64,000 nt of DNA from Tenacibaculum agarivorans (lineage in GTDB: Bacteria; Bacteroidota; Bacteroidia; Flavobacteriales; Flavobacteriaceae), in the NCBI RefSeq assembly GCF_001936575.1, contig NZ_MSMP01000016.1, forward strand, positions 48,328 through 112,327, read 5' to 3'. This document shows positions 1-8,622 of this stretch, piece by piece. Position 1 is the first letter of the stretch. Each line of letters starts with the position of its first letter. The notes below the pieces were generated by a model, which saw only the letters and a program-made list of their open reading frames with translations, made no database searches and was not told the origin of the DNA. A program made the translations under genes and the position numbers.

Positions 1-806
1 AACCAATCGAAAATATGAAAGAAACTTTGTAATAATGTAGTAGACTGTAATAAGGGACTTATATTTTGATTGATCTTCTCTCCTTTTTCTCTTAACGTAT
101 CAAAATCATCTAATAATACTTCAAATCCTCCTACTTCATTTTCCTTCCATTTATTAATACGTTGCACTTCTTTTAAATCTCCAACAAGAATAGTGGCATC
201 AAATTCTTCAAAACCTGTTTCATAAATCCCAACAATTACTGGTTTCCTCATCTTAAAACCCGATGCCGTTTTACTTTCAAACCAAGTTTGGATTGTATCG
301 TTTAGTTTTAAATTGAGACGATCAGTGATATGTTTAGAAATCAAAATCTCTCTATTTCTTGGTTGATTGTAATTAGGTAACCTACCCTCAACTAAAAAAT
401 CCTTAAAAAAAGAAAAGTCATAGGCTGCATCTACTCCTTTAAATATAATTCCCTGAAAATCTGTTGCTGTTCTAATAATACCTCCTTTGTTAATGTAAGG
501 CTGTACTTTTTTAATTCCTGAAACTGATGAAAAATCAGGATAAAAATCTTGATTCAAATCGATTGATACTGTAGAAACATCAGAATTATTATTGTCGTAA
601 TTCGTAATTTGAGCATGCCCTTTAAAACCTGCTATTTTATCACGTATTTTTTGTTTAAAACCAGAAGTAACTGATACAGAAACGGACATTATAGCAATCC
701 CCAAGCTTATAGCTACTATAGCTATTTTTATTATTGGAGATGATATACTATTTTTATACGCTTTACCAGCTATTATACGTTTAGCAATAAATAATTCGTA
801 ATTCAA
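1..806 (-). CDS. ABC transporter permease, LolC/LolE (FtsX) family, N-terminal part
   Basis: Inner-membrane permease of the lipoprotein-releasing or MacB-like class; the gene runs off the left edge, so only about the first 268 codons are visible. The product starts MNYELFIAKRI, followed by a basic stretch, one long membrane segment at about residues 20-45, and then the start of a periplasmic MacB-type core domain (the region around EILISKHITDRL is typical of it). No ATG fits; TTG at 806-804 gives the family's usual N-terminus, and an in-frame stop lies only five codons upstream. A -7-like box TACTTTTG sits on this strand at 828-835, inside the first codons of the divergent lipoprotein gene that starts at 811. 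The remaining membrane segments are outside the window, so LolC/E rather than MacB is inferred from the N-terminus only. Confidence 0.8.
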   Translation of the reverse strand, partial: MNYELFIAKRIIAGKAYKNSISSPIIKIAIVAISLGIAIMSVSVSVTSGFKQKIRDKIAGFKGHAQITNYDNNNSDVSTVSIDLNQDFYPDFSSVSGIKKVQPYINKGGIIRTATDFQGIIFKGVDAAYDFSFFKDFLVEGRLPNYNQPRNREILISKHITDRLNLKLNDTIQTWFESKTASGFKMRKPVIVGIYETGFEEFDATILVGDLKEVQRINKWKENEVGGFEVLLDDFDTLREKGEKINQNISPLLQSTTLLQSFFHIFDW

Positions 807-810
807 AGAA

Positions 811-2085
811 ATGTTTTTTTACCAAATCAAAAGTACATATTTATTCTTGTTAATATCAATCCTTTTTTTTCTTAATGTTTGTAAGAGTGAAAACTCAAAA
901 ATCAATATCAATAAAAAAGATATAAAAAAGGAAGTTTCTTCAGTTTCCGTTCCCTCTATTCTTACTGGTGCAGATCAAACATCTATTTATATTCCTAAAC
1001 TATTTGGTAAAAATATAGCGATTGTGGCTAATCAAACTTCTGTAATTAATAAAAAATCAAAATTTAACCCTGACATTACTTCTATCCATCTTGTTGATTA
1101 TATTCATAATTCTGATAAAATTCATGTAAAGAAAGTATTTGCCCCAGAACATGGTTTTAGAGGAAAAGCTGATGCTGGAGAATCTATTAAAGATGGTATA
1201 GATACTAAAACAGGTTTACCAGTCATATCCTTATACGGAAAAAACAAAAAACCCAGCGCAACACAACTGGAAGATATAGATGTTGTCGTTTTTGATATAC
1301 AAGATGTTGGTGTTCGCTTTTATACCTATATTTCTACTTTACATTACGTAATGGAAGCTTGTGCTGAACATAACATTCCCGTAATTGTATTAGATAGACC
1401 AAACCCAAACGCTCATTATGTAGATGGACCTGTTTTAGAAAGCAATTACAAGAGTTTTGTGGGTTTACATCCAGTTCCTATAGTTTATGGAATGACTATT
1501 GGTGAGTATGGAAAAATGATTAATGGAGAACAATGGCTTAAGAATGGAATACAATGCGATTTAACCGTTGTTTCTCTAAAAAACTATACACATAACACAG
1601 CATATAACCTGCCTATTAAACCTTCTCCTAATTTACCTAATAGTACATCAATCAATTTATATCCTAGTTTATGCTTATTTGAAGGTACTGTAGTTTCTGT
1701 AGGAAGAGGAACTGATCAACAATTTCAAGTAATTGGAAGTCCTAATAAACAATTTAGAAGCTCTCCTTATTCATTTATTCCTGTACCCAAAGAAGGAGCA
1801 AGACATCCTAAACATAAAGGAAAAGAATGCTTTGGATATGATCTAAGTAAAGAAAAGCAGCTTGATCGTTTAGAACTCAAATGGCTAGTGCATTTCTATA
1901 AAAAGTATACGACTAAAAATACAACAAGTAAATTTTTCAATCCATTTTTCACAAAATTAGCAGGAACGAAAAAATTACAGGCTCAGATAGAAAGTGGATT
2001 AACGGCTAAAGAAATTCGTGGATTTTGGGAAGAAGACCTTAAAGACTTTAAGAAAGTTCGTGCTAAGTATTTAATTTATAAATAG
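811..2085 (+). CDS. NamZ-like exo-beta-N-acetylmuramidase lipoprotein (DUF1343, GH171)
   Basis: 424-residue DUF1343 protein. The characterised Bacillus member, NamZ, removes terminal N-acetylmuramic acid from peptidoglycan fragments, so a role in cell-wall turnover or recycling is likely. Residues 8-23 form a signal peptide ending in a lipobox (LNVC, Cys24), followed by a Lys/Ser-rich linker, so it should be a lipoprotein. Family hallmarks are EHGFRG at 113-118, DIQDVGVRFYTY at 162-173, LDRPNPN at 194-200 and RGTDQQFQ near residue 297. Only 4 bases separate its start from that of the divergent permease, so its own promoter must lie inside the permease coding sequence (a near-match TACGTTTA is at 776-783). 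The length fits the family. The family assignment is firm; the exact substrate is inferred. Confidence 0.9.
   Translation: MFFYQIKSTYLFLLISILFFLNVCKSENSKININKKDIKKEVSSVSVPSILTGADQTSIYIPKLFGKNIAIVANQTSVINKKSKFNPDITSIHLVDYIHNSDKIHVKKVFAPEHGFRGKADAGESIKDGIDTKTGLPVISLYGKNKKPSATQLEDIDVVVFDIQDVGVRFYTYISTLHYVMEACAEHNIPVIVLDRPNPNAHYVDGPVLESNYKSFVGLHPVPIVYGMTIGEYGKMINGEQWLKNGIQCDLTVVSLKNYTHNTAYNLPIKPSPNLPNSTSINLYPSLCLFEGTVVSVGRGTDQQFQVIGSPNKQFRSSPYSFIPVPKEGARHPKHKGKECFGYDLSKEKQLDRLELKWLVHFYKKYTTKNTTSKFFNPFFTKLAGTKKLQAQIESGLTAKEIRGFWEEDLKDFKKVRAKYLIYK
828..835 (-). promoter_or_regulatory. Bacteroidota -7 promoter box for the LolC/E-type permease
   Basis: Read on the minus strand the bases are TACTTTTG, an exact match to the Bacteroidota -7 consensus TAnnTTTG, about 20 bases before the TTG start at 806. 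It lies within the coding sequence of the divergent lipoprotein gene. No convincing -33 TTG was found. Confidence 0.45.
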
Positions 2086-2254
2086 ATTGTAACCACAAGG
2101 CTAAATTAATGTGAATTTGAATATCTATTATAAAAAGATGTATTCATTTTACAATGTTCTCGGTAACTTTTCAGGACTTGATTCAGCACAATTTTACTTT
2201 TGGTTTCGATAATCTCAATCACCGGTAAAAATCAATCGAGCTGACATTATTTTT

Positions 2255-3115
2255 TTAATTCCTAAGTTTAGCTTTAATGTTTTTCCATCTATAGTTTCTG
2301 ATAAACTTTCCTTCTTCTCTATTTACAATTTTAGGAACTTTTGAAAAATAGGCCTTATTAAAAGAGTTTATGATTACAAAAAAATCTTTAATACTCTTTT
2401 TATTTAATGAGGATTTTAATGCAGCTATTAATGCTATTATTATACCATAATTCATTTTATACATAGCTAATCCCATTTTTTTTGCATGAGATTTTTTATA
2501 CAATGCCCCTGTTGGTTTATTCACCTTTACTTTCAAGTCTTGTATTACCTTTAATTCGTAACCATAAAACTGTGCTAAGATTTCATCTACCGTATCCCAA
2601 CCAATCGATTCCCGAATTCCATTCATGGCTTCAAAACAAGATCTACGATACGATTTTATAGGGCCTCTAAGATGATTTTTATCTGAGATAGTTTCGTAAA
2701 TCCATTCTCCGTCTTTTTCTACATATATTAAACCTCCTACCATTCCTATCTTAGGGTTTTCTTGATAGGTAGCTATTACTTTTTCAAAATAGTTTGAGGG
2801 TAAATTCACATCTGCATCTAGTTTAAAAACCACATCCCAATGATCAAGATGCTGTAAACCTACGTTAAAAGCTTGAACAATCTTTGCTCCCGGTTCAAAA
2901 CTTGGTTGTTTGTGTGTATCTACAATTTCAATAAAATCAACTTGTTTTTGAAACTCCTTAACTACAGCAACTGTATTATCTGTTGATCCATCATTTACAA
3001 TGATTAATTTATATGGTACTACTGTTTGTTGAATAATCAATTGAATACAAGAGACTATAAATTTTTCTTCATTATAACAAGGAATAATTACCGAAAAAAT
3101 TAAATCGTTAGCCAT
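2255..3115 (-). CDS. family 2 glycosyltransferase
   Basis: 286-residue GT-A fold glycosyltransferase. Visible motifs are the N-terminal VIIPCYNEE (residues 9-17), NDGSTDNT in the first Rossmann half (nucleotide-sugar binding) and LDADVNLP, whose DxD motif coordinates the metal and sugar nucleotide. There is no membrane segment strong enough to call; it is probably cytoplasmic or membrane-associated. It lies 35 bases downstream of the cysteine synthase-like gene in the same orientation, so the two may be cotranscribed, although a functional link is not obvious. Acceptor and sugar cannot be read from the sequence; polysaccharide or glycolipid synthesis is the usual role. Confidence 0.85.
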   Translation of the reverse strand: MANDLIFSVIIPCYNEEKFIVSCIQLIIQQTVVPYKLIIVNDGSTDNTVAVVKEFQKQVDFIEIVDTHKQPSFEPGAKIVQAFNVGLQHLDHWDVVFKLDADVNLPSNYFEKVIATYQENPKIGMVGGLIYVEKDGEWIYETISDKNHLRGPIKSYRRSCFEAMNGIRESIGWDTVDEILAQFYGYELKVIQDLKVKVNKPTGALYKKSHAKKMGLAMYKMNYGIIIALIAALKSSLNKKSIKDFFVIINSFNKAYFSKVPKIVNREEGKFIRNYRWKNIKAKLRN

Positions 3116-3150
3116 TGTAAGTATGAAATGTATTGTAGAAATCTAACTTA

Positions 3151-4146
3151 TTATAAAAAACCTTGTTCTTTCATCCAATCGTCAGAATAGATTTTATCCA
3201 TATAACGAATTCCATGATCTGGTAGTACTATTACTACGAAACTATCTTCAGTAAACATATTCTTTGCGGCAAATTGTTGCGTAGCTTGTGCCACTGCTCC
3301 TGAAGTATATCCGCATAATAATCCTTCCTCTTTCACTAATTTTCTAGCTGAAAAAGCAGCATCTTTATCTGTGACTTTTTCATAAATATCAATAACATCA
3401 AAATCTGTAGAAGTTGGAATTAAATTTTTTCCTAAACCTTCTATTTTATATGGAGCAATTTCTTTAGGATCAAATTCTTTTGTTTCATGAAACTTTTTAA
3501 TAGCCGAACCTACAGCGTCAACTCCTAATATTTTAATATTTGGATTTTGTTCTTTCAAATATCTTCCTGTTCCTGAAATAGTCCCTCCTGTTCCACTCGC
3601 AGCAACTAAATGTGTAATCTTACCTTCCGTTTGTTCCCAAATTTCAGGACCGGTAGTATTATAATGTGCTTCAATGTTTAGCTCATTAAAATATTGATTG
3701 ATATATATAGAATTTGGTGTTTCTCTATGAATTCTCTTAGCCGTTTCATAATAAGATCTGGGATCATCTGCAGCCACATTTGCAGGACAAACGTGAACTT
3801 CTGCTCCCATAGTAATTAATACATCTATTTTATTTTTAGATGATTTATCACTTACTGCTAAAATACATTTATATCCTTTAACCAAACTAATCATAGCTAA
3901 GCTAAAACCTGTATTTCCTGAAGTGGTTTCTACTATGGTGTCTCCTGGTTTTAGAATACCTTTCTTTTCTGCATTCTCTATAATATGAAGTGCAATCCTA
4001 TCTTTTGCAGATTGCCCTGGGTTGAATGATTCTAGTTTTGCAAAATAGTCACCTGGTAGATCTTTAGTAATGGTATTTAATTTAACTATTGGAGTTTCCC
4101 CTACTAAATCTAAAATCGAATTTACTATTGCTTTATTTCTATTCAT
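3151..4146 (-). CDS. PLP-dependent cysteine synthase / cystathionine beta-synthase family enzyme
   Basis: 331-residue fold-type II PLP enzyme. The PLP lysine is Lys48 in NPGQSAKDR, the asparagine loop is TSGNTG, and the phosphate-binding glycine loop is [10 protein letters not shown]. It would catalyse beta-replacement on serine or O-acetylserine to give cysteine or cystathionine. The length fits CysK/CysM without a C-terminal CBS domain. The motif GQSAKDR (rather than GGSVKDR or SGSIKDR) fits the CBS-like or CysM-like subgroup, so O-acetylserine sulfhydrylase and CBS activity cannot be separated here. An exact TAnnTTTG promoter box lies about 100 bases upstream, and the intervening leader holds a 16-bp inverted repeat. 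A glycosyltransferase gene follows on the same strand. Confidence 0.88.
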   Translation of the reverse strand: MNRNKAIVNSILDLVGETPIVKLNTITKDLPGDYFAKLESFNPGQSAKDRIALHIIENAEKKGILKPGDTIVETTSGNTGFSLAMISLVKGYKCILAVSDKSSKNKIDVLITMGAEVHVCPANVAADDPRSYYETAKRIHRETPNSIYINQYFNELNIEAHYNTTGPEIWEQTEGKITHLVAASGTGGTISGTGRYLKEQNPNIKILGVDAVGSAIKKFHETKEFDPKEIAPYKIEGLGKNLIPTSTDFDVIDIYEKVTDKDAAFSARKLVKEEGLLCGYTSGAVAQATQQFAAKNMFTEDSFVVIVLPDHGIRYMDKIYSDDWMKEQGFL

Positions 4147-4163
4147 TCCTTATCTAAAGAAGA

Positions 4164-4227
4164 AATGGTATTATAAAATCATTAATATACTTAATATCGA
4201 GTGTACTAATAATTTTATAATACCATT
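4164..4227 (-). repeat. 16-bp perfect inverted repeat in the leader of the cysteine synthase-like gene
   Basis: The arms AATGGTATTATAAAAT (4164-4179) and ATTTTATAATACCATT (4212-4227) are exact reverse complements separated by 32 bases. The structure lies wholly between the promoter box at 4248-4255 and the start codon at 4146, so it should be present in the transcript as a long AT-rich hairpin ending about 17 bases before the start codon. Confidence 0.75.
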
Positions 4228-4247
4228 CACATTCACTCAATCGAGCG

Positions 4248-4255
4248 CAAAAATA
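4248..4255 (-). promoter_or_regulatory. Bacteroidota -7 promoter box for the cysteine synthase-like gene
   Basis: The minus strand reads TATTTTTG, an exact TAnnTTTG match. With transcription starting about 7 bases downstream, the leader is about 95 nt and contains the 4164-4227 hairpin. Confidence 0.5.
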
Positions 4256-4258
4256 TAA

Positions 4259-6433
4259 TTATTTTTCTAACTTACCTTCTAAAGACAGTAAGAATGTGTA
4301 TTCTCTAGCAGTTTCTTTTAAAGCATCGAATCTTCCTGACGCTCCTCCATGACCAGCTTCCATGTTAGTATGTAAAAACAGTAAATTATCATCTGTTTTT
4401 AACTCTCTTAATTTCGCTACCCATTTTGCAGGTTCCCAATATTGCACCTGACTATCATGTAATCCAGTAGTTACTAGCATATTTGGATATCCTTTTGCTT
4501 CTACTTGATCATAAGGAGAATATGTTTTAATGTAATCGTAATACTCTTTATCATTAGGATTCCCCCATTCGTCATACTCACCTGTAGTTAACGGAATACT
4601 ATCATCTAGCATTGTAGAAATTACATCAACAAAAGGAACAGCTGCAATAACTCCATTATATAATTCTGGATTCATGTTTACAATAGCTCCCATTAATAAA
4701 CCACCTGCAGAACCTCCCATTGCATATAAATGTTCTGGTGAAGTATAACCGTTATCTATTAAATACTTAGAACAATCTACAAAGTCGTTGAATGTATTCT
4801 TTTTATGTAACATTTTGCCGTCTTCATACCATTCTCTTCCTAAATATTGACTTCCTCTAATATGTGCTAAAGCAAATATAAATCCACGATCTAATAAACT
4901 TAAACGTGTAGTTGAGAATCCATCAGGAATTGTATATCCGTATGAACCATATGCATATTGTAGTATAGGAGTATTCTTATCAATCTTCGTATCCTTTCTA
5001 TGTACGATTGATAATGCTACCTTTTTCCCATCTCTAGCAGTGACCCAAATTCTCTTGCTTACATAGTTCTCTTTATTGAACTTTCCTCCCAATACTTCTT
5101 GCTCCTTTTTAATCTCTTTAGATTGATCTTTCATATTGAAATCAATCACAGAACTTGGAGTAGTCATTGAGTTATAAGAATATCTGATCACATCAGTATC
5201 GAAATCTGGATTAGAGTACACTCCAGCAGAATATGTTTCTTCATCAAATGGCAAATAATAGTCTTCTTTACCATCCCAACGCTTTATTCTAATCTTAAAT
5301 AACCCGTTGTTTCTCTCTTCTAAAACTAAATAGTCCTTAAAAATTGAGAAATCTTCAAAAAACACATCCTCTCTATGAGGAATTACATCTACCCAATTCT
5401 CTTTAGTAGTTTTGTCTTCAGGAGTTTTCATCAACTTAAAGTTAGTTGCTCCGTCTTTATTGGTTTTTACATAAAAGTGATCTCCGTAGTGTGCAATATC
5501 ATATTCTAAATCACGCTCACGTGGTTGAATTACACGAAATGTACCACTTGGATTATCAGCCTCTAATACCTGATACTCACTAGATACCGTACTATAAGAA
5601 CCAATTACTATATATTTTTTAGATTTAGTTTTCGTTACAAATGTTCCGAATGTATCATCTTTCTCTTCAAAGATTAATACATCTTCACTTGCATCTGTTC
5701 CTAAAACATGTTTGTATATTTTAGAACTACGTAAGGTAACAGGATCTTTCTTGGTATAGAATAATGTTTTATTATCATTTGCCCATACACTACCTCCAGT
5801 AGTATTTTCTATTTTATCAGCATAAATTTCTCCTGTTTCAAGGTTTTTTATTTTGATAAAATATTGACGTCTACTCACTGTATCCGTAGCAAAAGCTACT
5901 AATTTATTATCCGGCGAAACATTCAATCCACCTAACTGAAAATAATCATGTCCTTCTGCTTCTTTATTTACATTAAACATGATTTCTTCATCAGCTTCTA
6001 AACTTCCTTTTTTTCTAGAATAAATAGGATATTGTTGACCCTTTTCATATCGAGTAATATAAAAATAGCCATTACTTTTATAAGGCACAGACTCATCATC
6101 TTCTTTGATTCTACCTTTCATTTCCTCAAATAATTCTTTTTGAAAATCATTGGTATACCCCATTACATCTTCAAAGTATTTATTTTCGGCATTTAAGTAA
6201 TCATATACTTTTTGAGTCTGCTCGTCTTTATTTTCAGCATTTTTTTGTGCATCAGTTAAACGCATCCAAAAATAATCATCGACTCTAACATCTCCGTGTT
6301 TCTCTAGTTTGTGAGCTTTTTTTTCAGCTACAGGCATAGTATCAATATTCTTCATCTTTCCTTTTTTGCAGGACGCTAAAATAATACTTAATGTAATACC
6401 AACAGCAATACTTTTTATTAGATTTTTTCTCAT
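4259..6433 (-). CDS. S9A-family serine peptidase lipoprotein, oligopeptidase B-like
   Basis: 724-residue prolyl-oligopeptidase-family enzyme. Residues 1-21 are a signal peptide with lipobox LASC (Cys22), so it is anchored in a membrane rather than cytoplasmic like the enterobacterial enzyme. Residues about 30-450 form the seven-bladed propeller and residues 455-720 the alpha/beta hydrolase. The triad is readable: Ser575 in GGSAGG, Asp660 in LHDSQV and His695 in EAGHGG. The family cleaves short peptides after basic residues (oligopeptidase B) or proline (POP); the RGSxYLGREWYEDGK region favours oligopeptidase B. It has its own transcription unit, divergent from the ybaB-like gene. Confidence 0.92.
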   Translation of the reverse strand: MRKNLIKSIAVGITLSIILASCKKGKMKNIDTMPVAEKKAHKLEKHGDVRVDDYFWMRLTDAQKNAENKDEQTQKVYDYLNAENKYFEDVMGYTNDFQKELFEEMKGRIKEDDESVPYKSNGYFYITRYEKGQQYPIYSRKKGSLEADEEIMFNVNKEAEGHDYFQLGGLNVSPDNKLVAFATDTVSRRQYFIKIKNLETGEIYADKIENTTGGSVWANDNKTLFYTKKDPVTLRSSKIYKHVLGTDASEDVLIFEEKDDTFGTFVTKTKSKKYIVIGSYSTVSSEYQVLEADNPSGTFRVIQPRERDLEYDIAHYGDHFYVKTNKDGATNFKLMKTPEDKTTKENWVDVIPHREDVFFEDFSIFKDYLVLEERNNGLFKIRIKRWDGKEDYYLPFDEETYSAGVYSNPDFDTDVIRYSYNSMTTPSSVIDFNMKDQSKEIKKEQEVLGGKFNKENYVSKRIWVTARDGKKVALSIVHRKDTKIDKNTPILQYAYGSYGYTIPDGFSTTRLSLLDRGFIFALAHIRGSQYLGREWYEDGKMLHKKNTFNDFVDCSKYLIDNGYTSPEHLYAMGGSAGGLLMGAIVNMNPELYNGVIAAVPFVDVISTMLDDSIPLTTGEYDEWGNPNDKEYYDYIKTYSPYDQVEAKGYPNMLVTTGLHDSQVQYWEPAKWVAKLRELKTDDNLLFLHTNMEAGHGGASGRFDALKETAREYTFLLSLEGKLEK

Positions 6434-6461
6434 CTGGTTAAATTTTAGAGCCGTAAAATAC

Positions 6462-6469
6462 TAATTTTG
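6462..6469 (+). promoter_or_regulatory. Bacteroidota -7 promoter box for the ybaB-like gene
   Basis: TAATTTTG is an exact TAnnTTTG match 29 bases before the start codon of the YbaB/EbfC gene. No clear -33 TTG was found. Confidence 0.5.
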
Positions 6470-6497
6470 CATAGAATTTTTTATAAAACAAACAGTT

Positions 6498-6821
6498 ATG
6501 TTCGGAGATTTATCAGGAATGATGGATAAGCTTAAACAAGCACAACAAAAAGTTGAGGAAACTAAACAGCGTTTAAACTCTGTTTTAATTGATGAAAGTG
6601 GTGCAGATGGTAAACTAAAAGTTACAGTTACTGCCAATAGAGAAATAAGAGCTATTAATATAGATGATAGCTTATTACAAGACAATGAAGAGTTAGAAGA
6701 TTATTTAATCTTAACCTTAAATAAAGCCTTAAAAAGAGCTGGTGAGATAAATGAGCAAGAAATGGCGATTGCTGCTAAAAGTGGAATGCCAAATATTCCA
6801 GGAATGGATATGTTTAAATAA
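6498..6821 (+). CDS. YbaB/EbfC family DNA-binding protein
   Basis: 107-residue nucleoid-associated protein of the YbaB/EbfC family, which binds DNA as a tweezer-shaped dimer. The order is typical: a Gly/Met-rich start ([11 protein letters not shown]), a long charged helix with [16 protein letters not shown], a beta sheet ([18 protein letters not shown]), a second helix, and a methionine-rich tail ([12 protein letters not shown]). In many bacteria the gene lies next to dnaX and recR, but neither is here, so it gives no recombination context. The start is supported by the promoter box at 6462-6469. Confidence 0.93.
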   Translation: MFGDLSGMMDKLKQAQQKVEETKQRLNSVLIDESGADGKLKVTVTANREIRAINIDDSLLQDNEELEDYLILTLNKALKRAGEINEQEMAIAAKSGMPNIPGMDMFK

Positions 6822-6881
6822 TTTTTACTTATTAAAAGAAGTAAAAAATTACATTTACATTGTAAAAAACTAAAAATAACA

Positions 6882-7868
6882 ATGAAAAAATTAAGTTTAT
6901 TATCTCTTCTGATAGTATTATTTACTAATTGCACAAATGAAAATGATCTAACAAACCAAACCTTTGTAGGTAAAGTAAAATTAACTTCTCAAAAAGAAAT
7001 TGAAGACTTTGCCTCTAAAAATTATACTAGAATAGATGGATCTCTTTCCATTGTTGATCAACCTGTAGTTAACCCACATTCAAAAATTGCAGATATTTAT
7101 GATTTATCTCCTTTAAATAAGATTGAAGAAATTACAGGAAGACTTACTATAATCAATAATGATAAAGTTACTGAGATTAATGGTTTTAATAACACGGTTA
7201 TAAAAGGAGGTGTGCGAATTGAAAGCAATACTAATCTCCAAAGAATTATCGGTTTTAATAATATTCTTGATGAAAATCCTAAATATCAAGATGGATCAAT
7301 TATCTATGTATTTATAGAGTACAACTATAACCTCCAAGAAATAAAAGGTTTTAATCAAATTGAAAAATTAAGTGATATACAAATACTTAGTAATCCAAAC
7401 TTAAGAAAAGTTGAAGGATTTAATCAATTAGAAACTTGTTTAAGTATTTTTATAGATCAAGTTTCTATAGAAAAAATGGATGCTTTTACACAATTAGAAT
7501 CAGTATCTGGTCGAGTACGTTTAAGTAGTACAAAACTAATAAACTTTGATTTTCTAGCTAACCTTAAAGAGATAGGATATTTAGAATTATTTTTTAATGA
7601 AAATTTAAACTCTTTAAAAAGTTTTAATAAGTTAAAAACATGTAATTCCTTAGAGATTTCCTTTAATAATTCTTTAGTTGATTTAAACGGGTTAGAAAAT
7701 TTGAACACTTTACAATATGTAAAGTTTAAAGAGAATATCAATCTAACTAATTACTGTGCCATATTTAATCAATTGCAAACCTTTTACGAAAATGGCGGAG
7801 TTTATTTTGATGGAAACAAATTCAACCTTAGCTATAATGATATTAAAACAGGAAAATGCAGTCTTTAA
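6882..7868 (+). CDS. lipoprotein with receptor L-domain/LRR-like repeats
   Basis: 328-residue predicted lipoprotein: signal peptide with lipobox LFTNC (Cys17). The rest is a solenoid of short degenerate leucine/isoleucine repeats of the form 'x-L-x-x-I-x-G-F-N' (for example LQRIIGFNNI, LQEIKGFNQIE, LRKVEGFNQLE, LVDLNGLENL), the pattern of receptor L domains and irregular LRRs. Two cysteines near the C-terminus (NYCAIF and TGKC) may close the solenoid. No catalytic motif is seen; a surface-binding or adhesion role is inferred. It is followed after 22 bases by a DUF2752 membrane protein in the same direction. Specific ligand unknown. Confidence 0.75.
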   Translation: MKKLSLLSLLIVLFTNCTNENDLTNQTFVGKVKLTSQKEIEDFASKNYTRIDGSLSIVDQPVVNPHSKIADIYDLSPLNKIEEITGRLTIINNDKVTEINGFNNTVIKGGVRIESNTNLQRIIGFNNILDENPKYQDGSIIYVFIEYNYNLQEIKGFNQIEKLSDIQILSNPNLRKVEGFNQLETCLSIFIDQVSIEKMDAFTQLESVSGRVRLSSTKLINFDFLANLKEIGYLELFFNENLNSLKSFNKLKTCNSLEISFNNSLVDLNGLENLNTLQYVKFKENINLTNYCAIFNQLQTFYENGGVYFDGNKFNLSYNDIKTGKCSL

Positions 7869-7890
7869 CATTTAAGTAATAACTAATCCT

Positions 7891-8190
7891 ATGCAAGTAA
7901 AACCAGAAAATCACATGCTAGCATGCCCAAATAAAAAATTATTTGGTGTAGATTGCCCTGGTTGTGGTTTTCAAAGATCAGTTATTATGGTTTCAAAAGG
8001 CGAATTCTCTAATGCATTTCAAATGTTTCCTGCCGTGTATTCTACTTTAGCTTTATTACTAGTTGTTGGTCTCCATTTTCTTTTAAAAAAGAAAATCACT
8101 TTAAAGTTAATACTCATAATTGCTATACTTAACGTATTAATTTTAATTATTACCTATATTGCGAAAATGAAAAACTTATTTTTAAATTAA
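7891..8190 (+). CDS. DUF2752 small membrane protein
   Basis: 99-residue protein with the DUF2752 signature CPNKKLFGVDCPGCGFQRS near the N-terminus, that is a CPxK...DCPGCG motif, followed by two hydrophobic segments (about residues 47-64 and 70-90). The function of the family is unknown; in Bacteroidota it is commonly next to a CCC-motif or TM2 membrane protein, as it is here (13 bases to the next start). The Cys-x-x-Cys pair could bind metal or be redox-active, but that is inference. Confidence 0.85.
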   Translation: MQVKPENHMLACPNKKLFGVDCPGCGFQRSVIMVSKGEFSNAFQMFPAVYSTLALLLVVGLHFLLKKKITLKLILIIAILNVLILIITYIAKMKNLFLN

Positions 8191-8203
8191 AAAATTTTAC
8201 TCC

Positions 8204-8539
8204 ATGTTTGAATTTGAACAAAGAAATTTACCCAATGCTACTGCCGTTTTAATCTTAGGAATACTGTCTATTTTGAGCTGTATATGCTATGGTATCTTCG
8301 GTGTTATTTTAGGAGTTGTAGCTCTTGTTTTATTTAAAAAAGATAAAGCATTATATGATGCAAATCCTAGTATCTATAGTAACTATTCCAACTTAAATGC
8401 TGGACGTATTTTGGCAATCATAGGTCTTGTATTAAGTATATTATATCTAATGATTATAATATGGATGTTCGCGTATATTGGTTGGGAAGCTTTTCAAAAT
8501 CCAGAATTAATGCGAGAAAAATTGGAGCAATTACAATAA
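8204..8539 (+). CDS. CCC-motif (DUF4190-like) membrane protein
   Basis: 111-residue protein with two glycine-rich membrane helices: residues 14-42 (AVLILGILSILSCICYGIF, followed by GVILGVVAL) and about 65-90 (GRILAIIGLVLSILYLMI), joined by a cytoplasmic-like loop with KKDKALYDANPSIYSN. This matches the Bacteroidota 'CCC motif membrane protein' family, which pairs with DUF2752 genes. Here only SCIC is present at the nominal Cys motif. Function unknown. The two genes plus the upstream lipoprotein may form one operon. Confidence 0.8.
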   Translation: MFEFEQRNLPNATAVLILGILSILSCICYGIFGVILGVVALVLFKKDKALYDANPSIYSNYSNLNAGRILAIIGLVLSILYLMIIIWMFAYIGWEAFQNPELMREKLEQLQ

Positions 8540-8592
8540 CCTACTCAATAATTAAGATTCTAATTTAAAATAAATCTTAATTCGATACAATG

Positions 8593-8600
8593 TATTTTTG
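8593..8600 (+). promoter_or_regulatory. Bacteroidota -7 promoter box for the lipocalin-like lipoprotein
   Basis: TATTTTTG is an exact TAnnTTTG match. It overlaps the first codons that would be used if the upstream ATG at 8590 were the start, so it supports the downstream ATG at 8623 instead. Confidence 0.55.
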
Positions 8601-8622
8601 CCGCCAATTTAAAAAAGTAATA

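Noticed and set aside
2157..2180. Sequence TTCTCGGTAACTTTTCAG resembling 15026-15043 (TTCTCGGTGACTTTTAAG)
   Set aside because: Only two copies, 16 of 18 bases, no palindrome; too little to call a repeat family within this window.
4070..4258. 62-codon plus-strand ORF overlapping the cysteine synthase start
   Set aside because: It lies antisense over the N-terminal coding region and the inverted-repeat leader, has no signal or domain and no promoter of its own.
8590..8622. Upstream ATG of the lipocalin-like gene
   Set aside because: It overlaps an exact TAnnTTTG promoter box and would put 11 extra residues before a well-formed signal peptide.
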